Of a stretch of 6,250 bases of DNA, positions 1 to 6,250 are shown in pieces (the first letter of the stretch is position 1; each line of letters opens with the position of its first letter). The notes under the pieces are model-generated. The model made no database searches and had not been told where the DNA came from. It was given only the letters and a program-made list of their open reading frames with translations. The DNA is taken from assembly GCA_027058925.1 (NCBI GenBank), contig JALTAS010000003.1:1-6250 (forward strand), in the 5' to 3' direction. The translations under genes and the position numbers were made by a program. This stretch comes from Persephonella sp. GTDB taxonomy: Bacteria; Aquificota; Aquificia; Aquificales; Hydrogenothermaceae.

Positions 1-791
1 CTGTTGTAATATCCCTTCCAAACATTCTGCATTATGAGGTTGCAAAGGTATGTCTTAAGGAAGGTCTGAATGTCCTGATTGAAAAACCTGCTGTGCTGGA
101 CATTCAGGAGTTTAAAAACCTTGTAAAGTTATCAAGGGAAAAGGGCGTTGTTTTTGTCGTTTCTCTTCATTACTATTTTGCAAAAGAGGTTCAGTGGTTC
201 AAGAAAAGGTATGATGAAGAGTTGAGAAAAGAGCTGGGAGAGATAACATCTTTCAGAGCTGGCTTTTTTGATCCTTACATTGAAAATGGGAAACTTAAAA
301 GCTTTGCGAAAAGCCTGAACGGAAGCTGGATTGACAGCGGGATAAACGCCCTCAGTGTTGTTGGAAAATTTTTAGATGATCTTAAGGTTTCAGAGAGTAA
401 GCTAAGCTTTATTAAACAGATAAACAGATACGGCGATATTCAGGGGGCTGTTTTTTTTGAGTTTGGTTTTAATAACTACGGGTTGATTGAAACAGGCTGG
501 GTTTACGGTATTGACTGCAAAATAAGCAGGTTCAGGTTCGAAAATCCTAAAAAAGAGATTATCCTTAACCATTCAAAACAGCAGGTTATTCTGAAAGAAG
601 GGAAAGAAAGCCAGATAATAGCTGACTTTTCAAAAACAGGAAATAGGCTTGTGAACCATTACAAAGGGGTGTTTTTAGACTTTATAAAACATTTAAAAAG
701 AGGTACAAACAACATTGATTTTGCCTACTACATACACGATCTTCTGTTTGATGCTGTCAATATAAACGGTAAAATACAGGAATGTTTTTAG
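1..791 (+). CDS. Gfo/Idh/MocA-family sugar dehydrogenase, 3' part (N-terminus outside window)
   Basis: The reading frame is open from the left edge (first full codon at 3) to TAG at 789-791, giving 262 visible residues. It starts with the second half of a Rossmann NAD(P) domain: the LPN...H..A..CL..G..VLIEKP block, with Glu-Lys-Pro at 81-89, is the family hallmark, and its Lys is normally catalytic. About 65-70 N-terminal residues, including the dinucleotide-binding glycine loop, are missing. A GTG at 93 is not the start, because the conserved block precedes it. The C-terminal alpha/beta domain carries Asp-Ser-Gly-Ile-Asn at 333-347. Many family members have His at the last position. As I recall, L-arabinose and D-galactose 1-dehydrogenases have Asn, so an aldose 1-dehydrogenase is the nearest guess. 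The substrate is unknown. The gene converges on rnc, and the stop codons overlap. Confidence 0.85.
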   Translation, partial: VVISLPNILHYEVAKVCLKEGLNVLIEKPAVLDIQEFKNLVKLSREKGVVFVVSLHYYFAKEVQWFKKRYDEELRKELGEITSFRAGFFDPYIENGKLKSFAKSLNGSWIDSGINALSVVGKFLDDLKVSESKLSFIKQINRYGDIQGAVFFEFGFNNYGLIETGWVYGIDCKISRFRFENPKKEIILNHSKQQVILKEGKESQIIADFSKTGNRLVNHYKGVFLDFIKHLKRGTNNIDFAYYIHDLLFDAVNINGKIQECF

Positions 792-815
792 GACTGTTCC
801 TCTTTTTCATTTTTT
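778..815 (+). terminator. weak candidate intrinsic terminator at the convergent gene ends
   Basis: AGGAA at 778-782 can pair with TTCCT at 797-801, extended inward by two G-T pairs. T-rich sequence follows (803-807 and 810-815). The hairpin spans both stop codons and could end plus-strand transcripts of the dehydrogenase inside the 3' end of rnc. The stem is only five Watson-Crick pairs and AT-rich. In the minus direction the following T tract is poor. This is a suggestion only. Confidence 0.3.
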
Positions 816-1528
816 GAGAGCTTCATATAAGCCTTCTGGGCTGCTTTAGATTCTGCCTCTTTTTTTGATTTTCCAATGCCTGTTGTTCTTATTCCCTCTA
901 TCACACACTCAACGGTAAATGTTTTTGCATGTTCAGGTCCAACAGCAGTAATAACCTTGTATTTTGGTGTTTTACCAAAAACTTTCTGTGTTAGTATCTG
1001 CAGAAGTGATTTGTAGTCCCTCGGAATATCCCCTTTTTTTATGTCCTGAATTAGTTGATCTTTAAAAAATCTGTTGAATATCTGTCTTGGAGGGTCTATC
1101 AGATACCCGCAATCAACATACACAGCCCCAAAAACAGACTCAAAAACATCACAAAGAAGAGACTCCCTTTCCATACCTTTCTGGGCTATTTCTCCCTTGC
1201 TCAGTAGAACAAGCTCTCCCAGATTTATCGTTCTTGCAAGTTTTGAAAGATAAGCTTCGCTTATGACTGCAGATCTTATCTGTGATAGCTCACCTTCCCT
1301 TGCTTCAGGAAATGTTTTTATAAGTATCTCACTTACTATCAGAGATAAAACAGCATCTCCAAGAAACTCTAAGACCTCGTAATCGGCAAGCTTTCTGTGA
1401 TACTCTACGGCAAAAGATCTGTGGGTTAAAGCAGAAAGGGGAAGGGTTTTGTCTTTGAAACTGTAGCCCAGCTTGTTTTCAAGGGCTTTTATCCTCTCTA
1501 AAAACTCCTTTTCAATCTCAATGTTCAT
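788..1528 (-). CDS. rnc: ribonuclease III
   Basis: This is the double-strand-specific endoribonuclease that processes rRNA precursors and other structured RNAs in the cytoplasm as a homodimer. The 246-residue length is usual for the family. An RNase III domain (about residues 9-155) holds the signature Y-E-V-L-E-F-L-G-D. The acidic metal ligands are visible as Glu51, Glu54, Asp58, Asp127 and Glu130, matching E38, E41, D45, D114 and E117 of the E. coli enzyme. A double-stranded RNA-binding domain follows (about 171-237), ending in the typical [12 protein letters not shown] helix. A short charged tail closes the protein. The ATG start overlaps the end of fabF by 11 nt, and only a weak AAGG lies 3 nt upstream. 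Translation is therefore probably coupled to fabF, with rnc the last gene of the fab operon. The TAA stop overlaps the TAG of the convergent dehydrogenase. Confidence 0.97.
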   Translation of the reverse strand: MNIEIEKEFLERIKALENKLGYSFKDKTLPLSALTHRSFAVEYHRKLADYEVLEFLGDAVLSLIVSEILIKTFPEAREGELSQIRSAVISEAYLSKLARTINLGELVLLSKGEIAQKGMERESLLCDVFESVFGAVYVDCGYLIDPPRQIFNRFFKDQLIQDIKKGDIPRDYKSLLQILTQKVFGKTPKYKVITAVGPEHAKTFTVECVIEGIRTTGIGKSKKEAESKAAQKAYMKLSKNEKEEQS

Positions 1529-2762
1529 AAGCCTTAAATGCTAAACATGCATTAGTTCCGCCGAAACCAAATGAGTTTGATATAGCAGCCTTTACAGGAT
1601 ATTCAGCAGCCTCGTTTGGGGTGTAGTCAAGATCACAATCTGGATCAGGGTGTTCGTAATTTATTGTTGGTGGTATTATGCCAGTTTCAATAGTCTTTAC
1701 CGTGGCAACAGCCTCAACAGCTCCTGCTGCACCAAGTAGGTGTCCTATCATTGATTTTATTGAGCTTATCTTCATTTTGTAAGCATGATCACCAAAAACT
1801 TTTTTTATGCCGAGGGTTTCCACTTTATCATTCAATGGAGTTGATGTTCCGTGGGCGTTTATGTAATCAACCTCATCCGGGTTTAGCCTTGCATCGTTAA
1901 GAGCCATTTCCATAACCCTTACAGCACCATCAGCATCTGCACAGGGTGCTGTTATGTGGTGAGCATCACCTGTCATACCGTAACCAACAACCTCAGCGTA
2001 TATCTTTGCCCCTCTTTTCAGTGCATGTTCAAGCTCCTCAAGAATAAGAATTCCAGCTCCTTCTCCCATCACAAAACCATCTCTCTCAGCATCAAAAGGT
2101 CTTGATGCTTTTTGAGGCTTTTCATTCCTTGTTGAGAGAGCTTTCATATTTGCAAATCCAGCTATACCAAGTGGGGTTATCGCCGATTCAGTCCCTCCTG
2201 CGATCATTATGTCTGCATCTCCACGCTGGATTATCTTGAAAGCATCTCCAATGGCGTGAGTTCCTGTTGCACAGGCTGTAACAACACATGAGTTAGGTCC
2301 TTTAAACCCAAACTCTATAGATATATAACCTGATGCCATGTTTGATATACCAGAAGGGATAAAGAAGGGAGAAACCCTTCTGGCTCCTTTCTCAAGTAAA
2401 AGAGTTTGCTGATCCTCAATGTCCCTCAGTCCGCCGATACCGGTACCGACTATAACACCTGCCCTGTTAAGATCTATTTTGTCAGTTTCAAGCCCTGAAT
2501 CTGAAACAGCCTCCTTTGCAGCTACCATTGCAAACTTTACAAAGTCGCTCATTCTTTTTGCATCTTTAGGGTTCAGGTATTTTTTTGGATCAAAATCCTT
2601 AACCTCTCCGGCTATAACGACAGGAAGGTTGTAAGAGTAAGGATCAAACCGTTTGATAACATCAATACCGCTTTTTCCTTTAATCAAACCTTCCCATGTT
2701 TGTTCTACATTATGCCCTAAAGGTGTTACAGCCCCAATGCCGGTAACGACGACTCTTCTCAT
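1518..2762 (-). CDS. fabF: 3-oxoacyl-[acyl-carrier-protein] synthase II (KAS II)
   Basis: This enzyme condenses malonyl-ACP with an acyl chain, releasing CO2 and lengthening the chain by two carbons in type II fatty-acid synthesis. The 414-residue protein covers the full thiolase-fold ketosynthase. The N-terminus [15 protein letters not shown] is typical. The nucleophile Cys164 sits in V-T-A-C-A-T-G-T-H. His304 (N-A-H-G-T-S-T), Lys336 and His341 (S-I-K-S-M-I-G-H) complete the active site, each one position after the E. coli FabF residue. The C-terminal N-S-F-G-F-G-G-T-N gating loop is intact. With a Cys-His-His active site and this alignment it is FabF rather than FabH. The ATG start is 6 nt after the acpP stop. 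Its Shine-Dalgarno AAGGAG (2774-2779) lies inside the last acpP codons, 11 nt from the ATG. The 3' end overlaps rnc by 11 nt. Confidence 0.97.
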   Translation of the reverse strand: MRRVVVTGIGAVTPLGHNVEQTWEGLIKGKSGIDVIKRFDPYSYNLPVVIAGEVKDFDPKKYLNPKDAKRMSDFVKFAMVAAKEAVSDSGLETDKIDLNRAGVIVGTGIGGLRDIEDQQTLLLEKGARRVSPFFIPSGISNMASGYISIEFGFKGPNSCVVTACATGTHAIGDAFKIIQRGDADIMIAGGTESAITPLGIAGFANMKALSTRNEKPQKASRPFDAERDGFVMGEGAGILILEELEHALKRGAKIYAEVVGYGMTGDAHHITAPCADADGAVRVMEMALNDARLNPDEVDYINAHGTSTPLNDKVETLGIKKVFGDHAYKMKISSIKSMIGHLLGAAGAVEAVATVKTIETGIIPPTINYEHPDPDCDLDYTPNEAAEYPVKAAISNSFGFGGTNACLAFKAYEH

Positions 2763-2768
2763 ACTGAC

Positions 2769-2999
2769 TTATTCTCCTTTTTTAGCCTTGATGTACTCAA
2801 TCACATCTCCAACAGTCTGGATTTTTTCAGCATCTTCGTCAGGAATTTCAACATCAAACTCTTCTTCAAATGCCATGATAAGCTCAACAACATCAAGGGA
2901 GTCAGCTCCAAGATCATCAACAAATTTTGACTCAGGCTTTATCTGCTCAACATCAATCCCAAGCTGATCTGCGATGATCTCCTTAATTCTTTCTTCCAT
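2769..2999 (-). CDS. acpP: acyl carrier protein
   Basis: This small acidic four-helix protein carries growing acyl chains as thioesters on a 4'-phosphopantetheine arm. Its 76 residues are close to the usual length. The attachment serine is Ser34 in [11 protein letters not shown], the canonical D-S-L motif. Helix II ([10 protein letters not shown]) and the I-P-D-E-D-A-E-K-I segment, which bind partner enzymes, are fully conserved. A strong ribosome binding site GGAGGT (3009-3014) lies 9 nt before the ATG, in a 28-nt gap after fabG. This suits the high expression expected of ACP. It sits between the reductase and synthase that use it. It could have its own promoter in the 3' end of fabG, but I see no convincing one. 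Confidence 0.98.
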   Translation of the reverse strand: MEERIKEIIADQLGIDVEQIKPESKFVDDLGADSLDVVELIMAFEEEFDVEIPDEDAEKIQTVGDVIEYIKAKKGE

Positions 3000-3027
3000 T
3001 CTTTTATGACCTCCAAAATTTATTTTT

Positions 3028-3762
3028 TTAGTACATTCCGCCGTTCACATGTATTGTTTCACCTGTTATGTAATCTGCCATATCAGATGCAAGGAAAAGA
3101 ACAGCATCAGCCACATCTTCAGGCTTTCCAAATCTACCGAGGGGGATCTGTTCAAGATATTTTTCTTTTATCTCAGCAGGAAGATTTTCAGTCATATCCG
3201 TTTCTATAAATCCGGGTGCTACTGCATTAACAGTGATATTTCTTGAAGCAAGCTCTTTTGCAAGTGATTTTGTAAACCCTATCAATCCTGCCTTTGTTGT
3301 AGCATAATTGACCTGTCCAACATTACCTATGAAACCGATTATTGAGGATATATTTATAATTCTTCCCCATCTTTTTTTGATCATTCCTTTTACAACAAGC
3401 TGGGTTATTTTGAATGTTCCTGTCAGGTTTGCCTGAAGGACTGTATCCCAGTCTTCATCTTTCATTCTTATAAAAAGTGTGTCTCTTGTCAGTCCTGCAT
3501 TGTTAACAAGAATATCAACCTTTCCAGCAACCTTCTCTATCTCTTTCCACTGCTGTGGTATGTCTTCAGAAAAATCAAGCTTGCAACCGAAAGCATTTAT
3601 TCCGTACTCATTTTTAAGGTTCTGTGCAACTATCTCTGCATTCCCTTTATTTCTACCTGTTACTATTACATCTGCACCTTTCTGTGCAAACTTTGTTGCT
3701 ATCGCCTTTCCTATTCCCCTTGTTGATCCTGTAACAAGAACAGTTTTCCTTTTAAAATCCAA
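3028..3762 (-). CDS. fabG: 3-oxoacyl-[acyl-carrier-protein] reductase
   Basis: This enzyme reduces 3-oxoacyl-ACP to (R)-3-hydroxyacyl-ACP with NADPH in the fatty-acid elongation cycle. It is a classical short-chain dehydrogenase/reductase of 244 residues. The cofactor motif T-G-S-T-R-G-I-G is at 11-18 and N-N-A-G at 87-90. The catalytic tetrad is Asn112, Ser140, Tyr153 and Lys157. Arg131 and Arg174 align with the two E. coli FabG arginines (129 and 172) that dock ACP, and P-G-F-I-E-T-D-M is typical of FabG. These residues and the adjacent acpP make FabG much more likely than a generic SDR. The start is TTG at 3760-3762. It gives the usual N-terminus just before the first beta strand and has AGGGAG 6 nt upstream. 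It is the first gene of the fabG-acpP-fabF-rnc operon. Confidence 0.96.
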   Translation of the reverse strand: MDFKRKTVLVTGSTRGIGKAIATKFAQKGADVIVTGRNKGNAEIVAQNLKNEYGINAFGCKLDFSEDIPQQWKEIEKVAGKVDILVNNAGLTRDTLFIRMKDEDWDTVLQANLTGTFKITQLVVKGMIKKRWGRIINISSIIGFIGNVGQVNYATTKAGLIGFTKSLAKELASRNITVNAVAPGFIETDMTENLPAEIKEKYLEQIPLGRFGKPEDVADAVLFLASDMADYITGETIHVNGGMY

Positions 3763-3768
3763 AGTTTT

Positions 3769-3774
3769 CTCCCT
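3769..3774 (-). promoter_or_regulatory. ribosome binding site that fixes the TTG start of fabG
   Basis: On the minus strand this reads AGGGAG, 6 nt before the TTG at 3760-3762. No ATG or GTG lies at a suitable distance that would keep the conserved N-terminus, so this site decides the start. Confidence 0.8.
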
Positions 3775-3796
3775 GAATTTTTATAAAACATCAGAT

Positions 3797-3805
3797 ATTA
3801 TAACA
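3797..3805 (-). promoter_or_regulatory. extended -10 promoter for the fabG-acpP-fabF-rnc operon
   Basis: The minus strand reads TGTTATAAT, a perfect TATAAT preceded by the TGn extension, inside the 65-bp gap upstream of fabG. No good -35 hexamer lies 16-18 bp upstream, as is common with extended -10 promoters. Transcription would start near 3790, leaving a leader of about 28 nt that includes the fabG Shine-Dalgarno. Readthrough from the upstream dehydrogenase is also possible, since I see no hairpin terminator between them. Confidence 0.6.
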
Positions 3806-3827
3806 CAAAAGAGATTGATTTTTAGCT

Positions 3828-4841
3828 TTACGGAACAGGAGTTGCAGGTTCACCCTCTTTCATAAATCTCTCTATATTCTCAATAGTTATATCAAGTATC
3901 CTTTCTGAGGCATCTTTTGTGTAGTAAGCAAGATGGGGAGATACTATAACATTCTCCTGACTGAGGAGGTATTTTGCCTCAGCAGCTTTTTTCAGTTTAA
4001 GGGTCGTAAGACCTGTTCCTTTTAATAGCTCCTCTTCTGTTGTTATCTCTGTCTCAATAGTGTCAAGACCTACACCTCCTGCCAGTCTTCCTTCTTTAAG
4101 TGCCTCAACAATCGCCTCAAGCTCAACAACCTCTCCCCTTGATGTGTTTATAAGCATAGCATCAAGCTTCATCAGTTTTATATTAAATCTGTTTATCAAA
4201 AAATGTGTTGCCCTGTTGTAAGGTAGGTGAACGGTTACAATATCAGACTTTGACAGCAGTTCTTCAAGACCAACATATTCCACACCGTACTTTTCTATAA
4301 GTTCCTGATTTTTTGATCTGTCGTATGCAAGTATTTTCATTCCAAAGCCGTATGCTATCTTGGCAACATAAGAACCTATTCTGCCTGTTCCCACTATACC
4401 GATCGTTTTTCCCATTATGTCCATACCCATCATGTTTTCACGAGTAAAAATTCCCCTTGTGATGTTTTCTATCATAGGTTTGAACTTCCTTGCAAGGGCA
4501 AGTATTAACGCAAATGTATATTCGGCAACCGTGTTGTTGCCGTATCCAGGAACATGGGCAACCTTTATTCCCTTCTCTTTAGCATAATCAACATCTATGT
4601 GGTCATAACCGGAGGATCTGGTTACTATAAGCTTAAGGCTTGGCATTCTGTCTATAACTTGTTTATCAAGCTTTGAGTATATAAAAACGCTTACTATGTC
4701 CGCATCCTCTGCTTTATCAACTGTTGTCAGATCAAGGGGTTCTTTATAAAAATAAATTTCTTCATTTATTCCTTTTTCCCTCAATCTTCTTTCTATATGG
4801 AGTTTTTCCCAGTCCTCTATCCCAAAAAAGTATATTTTCAT
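3828..4841 (-). CDS. D-2-hydroxyacid dehydrogenase, D-lactate dehydrogenase (LdhA)-like
   Basis: This is an NAD-dependent enzyme predicted to interconvert a 2-oxoacid and its D-2-hydroxyacid. The 337 residues are full length for the family. The split substrate-binding domain (about 1-100 and the C-terminus) contains [10 protein letters not shown] (74-83) and the [10 protein letters not shown] segment. The Rossmann domain has G-T-G-R-I-G (151-156), and Asp174 at the end of the second strand favours NAD over NADP. The catalytic residues are Arg235 (N-T-S-R-G), Glu265 and His303 (S-P-H-L-A-Y-Y-T). The extra segment between Glu265 and His303 and the overall pattern match the LdhA subgroup rather than SerA or PdxB. 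The true substrate (pyruvate, hydroxypyruvate or a branched 2-oxoacid) cannot be read from sequence. The ATG is preceded by AAGGGGT (4848-4854). It is divergent from leuD and upstream of fabG. Confidence 0.9.
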   Translation of the reverse strand: MKIYFFGIEDWEKLHIERRLREKGINEEIYFYKEPLDLTTVDKAEDADIVSVFIYSKLDKQVIDRMPSLKLIVTRSSGYDHIDVDYAKEKGIKVAHVPGYGNNTVAEYTFALILALARKFKPMIENITRGIFTRENMMGMDIMGKTIGIVGTGRIGSYVAKIAYGFGMKILAYDRSKNQELIEKYGVEYVGLEELLSKSDIVTVHLPYNRATHFLINRFNIKLMKLDAMLINTSRGEVVELEAIVEALKEGRLAGGVGLDTIETEITTEEELLKGTGLTTLKLKKAAEAKYLLSQENVIVSPHLAYYTKDASERILDITIENIERFMKEGEPATPVP

Positions 4842-4864
4842 GTTTTCACCCCTTTTAAATCTTT

Positions 4865-4870
4865 ATTATC
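4865..4870 (-). promoter_or_regulatory. possible -10 element for the D-2-hydroxyacid dehydrogenase
   Basis: The minus strand reads GATAAT 23 nt before the ATG at 4839-4841. No clear -35 is visible, and the resulting leader would be only about 17 nt, just enough for the Shine-Dalgarno. Some promoter must lie in this divergent gap for the gene, but this particular assignment is weak. Confidence 0.25.
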
Positions 4871-4897
4871 AATATCTTACATTGAAAACTCCATTTG

Positions 4898-4906
4898 TGG
4901 TATCAT
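4898..4906 (+). promoter_or_regulatory. extended -10 promoter for leuD and the following stress-protein gene
   Basis: TGGTATCAT is a TGn extension followed by a five-of-six match to TATAAT. The predicted start near 4913 gives a leader of about 32 nt ending in the strong Shine-Dalgarno of leuD. A TTGAAA at 4882-4887 is only 13 bp away, too close for a standard -35. The 103-bp divergent gap shows no obvious attenuator, leader peptide or riboswitch. Confidence 0.45.
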
Positions 4907-4930
4907 TTGAGATAATCAAGATTAAATTTC

Positions 4931-4936
4931 AGGAGG
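4931..4936 (+). promoter_or_regulatory. ribosome binding site that fixes the TTG start of leuD
   Basis: AGGAGG lies 8 nt before TTG at 4945-4947. It places the start exactly where the conserved LeuD N-terminus begins, and rules out the longer in-frame reading from an ATG at 4840. Confidence 0.85.
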
Positions 4937-4944
4937 TTTTTCTG

Positions 4945-5442
4945 TTGAAAATAGAAGGTAAGGTTTGGAAGTTTGGAGATGACATTAATACAGATGAGAT
5001 AATTCCGGCAAGGTATCTTGTTACAACAGATCCTGAAGAACTTGCCAAGCATGTTATGGAAGATGCAGATCCTGACTTCCCTAAAAAGGTAAATCCGGGG
5101 GATATTATAGTTGCAGGTAAAAATTTTGGATGCGGTTCTTCAAGGGAGCATGCACCCCTTGCACTGAAGGGGGCAAAAATAGGTGCTATCATAGCAGAAT
5201 CCTTTGCAAGAATTTTTTACAGAAATGCGATAAATTTAGGTCTTCCAATAATAGAATCCCCAGAAGCTGCAAAGGAAGCACAGGAAGGAGATATCATTGA
5301 GATAGACATGGATCAGGGAAAAATAATAAACAAAACAAAAGGAAAGGAATACTCATTCAAACCCCTCCCTGAGAGCCTTAAGAAGGTTTTTGAGGCGGGA
5401 GGTTTGATGGAATACGCAAAAGACAAACTTGCAGGGGAATGA
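4945..5442 (+). CDS. leuD: 3-isopropylmalate dehydratase small subunit
   Basis: With LeuC this subunit forms isopropylmalate isomerase, which converts 2-isopropylmalate to 3-isopropylmalate in leucine synthesis. The iron-sulfur cluster is in LeuC, not here. The 165 residues match the short, archaeal-type LeuD common in thermophiles. The N-terminus [21 protein letters not shown] (5-25) and the substrate-binding motif [10 protein letters not shown] (62-71) are intact. The loop after Y-L (Y-L-V-T, 24-27) is the region tied to isopropylmalate versus homoaconitate specificity. Leucine synthesis is the likelier role, but homoaconitase cannot be excluded by sequence alone. The start is TTG, chosen for its AGGAGG and the family N-terminus. 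No leuC is in the window, so the two subunits are apparently encoded apart. The next gene begins one nucleotide after the TGA stop. Confidence 0.94.
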   Translation: MKIEGKVWKFGDDINTDEIIPARYLVTTDPEELAKHVMEDADPDFPKKVNPGDIIVAGKNFGCGSSREHAPLALKGAKIGAIIAESFARIFYRNAINLGLPIIESPEAAKEAQEGDIIEIDMDQGKIINKTKGKEYSFKPLPESLKKVFEAGGLMEYAKDKLAGE

Positions 5443-5443
5443 T

Positions 5444-6250
5444 ATGCTTTTTAAAAAGATCCTTGTTGGCGTTGATTTTGATGAATCTTCACAAGATGTA
5501 ATAAATTCTGCGATTTTTATTGCAAAGATATTCGGCAGCGAGATAAAGCTTATTCATGTAGTTGAAAACACTATCTTCCCTGTATCATTTGATGATTTAG
5601 AGCCTTTGATTGATCCGGACGAGTTTAAAAAGATTGTTCAGACTGTGGAAAACATATCAAAAGAAGCATCAAAAAAACTTTCAGAGATAGCACAGAAGAT
5701 ATCACAAAATAAAGGAATTAAAACAACTTTCTCTGTCAGCACAGGCGATATTGCTGAGGAGATACTTGAGGCCTGTGAACAGGGAAATTTTGATCTTATT
5801 GTGATAGGTGCCCACAGGAAAAATATTCATAAAAGCTTTCTTTTAGGGAATGAAGCAGAAAAAATCGTTAACAAAGCAAGATCATCTGTCCTTGTAATAA
5901 AAGGCAAACCTTTAGGAAACGATTTGAAAAAAATTCTTTGCGGTTATGATTTTCTCCCAAACTCTATAGAAGCCCTTGAAACAGCTAAAGAGATAGCAAA
6001 AAAAACAGGAGCAGAATTAGACATTGTTCATGCAGACACAGAGGAAGGATTTGCCCACTTCAGCCACATATATGAATCTGTTTTCCAGAAAAAGATAAGT
6101 ATGCTTAAAAAGTTGATAGAAGATCTTGCTCTGGAAGGCATAAAGGCAGATTTTGAGATAATAAAAACAGAACCATCAAAGGCGATTTTAGAAGCTGTAA
6201 AAGATTTTGGAACAGACCTGATAGTTGTTGGAAAAAGACAGAGAAAAGAT
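5444..6250 (+). CDS. tandem universal stress protein (UspA family), 3' end outside window
   Basis: An ATG at 5444 opens a frame with no stop before the right edge, 269 residues visible. Two UspA-type alpha/beta domains lie in tandem. The first (about 3-153) starts K-K-I-L-V-G-V-D-F-D-E-S-S, with Asp11 at the usual nucleotide-contacting position. The second (from about 160) starts K-K-I-L-C-G-Y-D-F and is cut near its last strand. The ATP-binding signature G-x2-G-x9-G-S/T is degenerate in domain 1 (Gly122, Arg125, Gly135, Asn136), and domain 2 reads G-K-R-Q, with Gln266 where the second Gly is expected. Such proteins are soluble and cytoplasmic, with poorly defined roles in stress adaptation. 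AGGGGA (5433-5438), inside the end of leuD, lies 5 nt before the ATG. The 1-nt gap implies co-transcription and perhaps coupled translation with leuD. Only about 25-40 residues are probably missing. Confidence 0.88.
   Translation, partial: MLFKKILVGVDFDESSQDVINSAIFIAKIFGSEIKLIHVVENTIFPVSFDDLEPLIDPDEFKKIVQTVENISKEASKKLSEIAQKISQNKGIKTTFSVSTGDIAEEILEACEQGNFDLIVIGAHRKNIHKSFLLGNEAEKIVNKARSSVLVIKGKPLGNDLKKILCGYDFLPNSIEALETAKEIAKKTGAELDIVHADTEEGFAHFSHIYESVFQKKISMLKKLIEDLALEGIKADFEIIKTEPSKAILEAVKDFGTDLIVVGKRQRKD

Noticed and set aside
93..95. GTG at 93 as the start of the sugar dehydrogenase
   Set aside because: The frame is open to the left edge and encodes the conserved L-P-N and E-K-P segment before this codon, so the gene begins outside the window.
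2419..2967. Plus-strand open frames opposite fabF and acpP
   Set aside because: They are Ser/Pro/Thr-rich translations of the antisense strand with no recognisable domain, and the minus-strand genes are certain.
3779..3788. Perfect 10-bp palindrome ttttataaaa near the predicted fabG transcription start
   Set aside because: It is made only of A and T in an AT-rich gap and does not resemble a FapR or FadR operator as I know them, so chance is the simplest explanation.
3006..3865. Plus-strand open frames opposite fabG
   Set aside because: They have no domain resemblance and lie on the antisense of a fully conserved reductase.
4866..4915. Short inverted repeat ttatc / gataa in the leuD divergent gap
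   Set aside because: It is five bases long and widely spaced in AT-rich DNA, not distinguishable from chance.
4840..4944. N-terminal extension of leuD from an ATG at 4840
   Set aside because: It overlaps the divergent dehydrogenase start, reads through the likely promoter and AGGAGG site, and adds about 35 residues absent from the family. The TTG at 4945 fits better.
4929..5192. Minus-strand open frame opposite leuD
   Set aside because: It is the antisense of the conserved LeuD motifs and has no credible protein features.

Overview
This window is AT-rich bacterial chromosome carrying ordinary housekeeping and metabolic genes. The proteins resemble those of thermophilic Aquificota. The RNase III has the Y-E-x-L-E-F-L-G-D form of the active-site signature that I recall from Aquifex, and the D-2-hydroxyacid dehydrogenase resembles the Aquifex LdhA type. 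With the low GC content, a Persephonella-like member of the Hydrogenothermaceae is my best guess. This placement is from memory of the families, not from a search.

Layout, left to right. (1) Positions 1-791, plus strand: the 3' part of a Gfo/Idh/MocA-type sugar dehydrogenase cut by the left edge. Its stop codon overlaps that of the convergent rnc gene. (2) Positions 788-3762, minus strand: a compact operon transcribed fabG (3-oxoacyl-ACP reductase), acpP (acyl carrier protein), fabF (3-oxoacyl-ACP synthase II), rnc (RNase III). A good extended -10 promoter lies just upstream of fabG. (3) Positions 3828-4841, minus strand: an LdhA-like D-2-hydroxyacid dehydrogenase, 65 bp upstream of fabG in the same direction. 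(4) A 103-bp divergent intergenic region with a likely leuD promoter. (5) Positions 4945-5442, plus strand: leuD, the small subunit of isopropylmalate isomerase, starting at TTG. (6) From 5444 to the right edge, plus strand: a tandem-domain universal stress protein, one nucleotide after leuD and still open at the window end.

FabG and FabF catalyse the ketoreduction and condensation steps of type II fatty-acid elongation on substrates carried by AcpP. RNase III is a frequent genomic companion of acpP-fabF in bacteria. LeuD belongs to leucine synthesis and would need a LeuC subunit encoded elsewhere. The universal stress protein appears co-transcribed with leuD for reasons the sequence does not reveal.

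I found no RNA genes, insertion sequences, CRISPR array, prophage or toxin-antitoxin signature, and no convincing new system. No stretch over 300 bases lacks a gene. The observations below are modest: residue substitutions, gene overlaps and start-codon choices.
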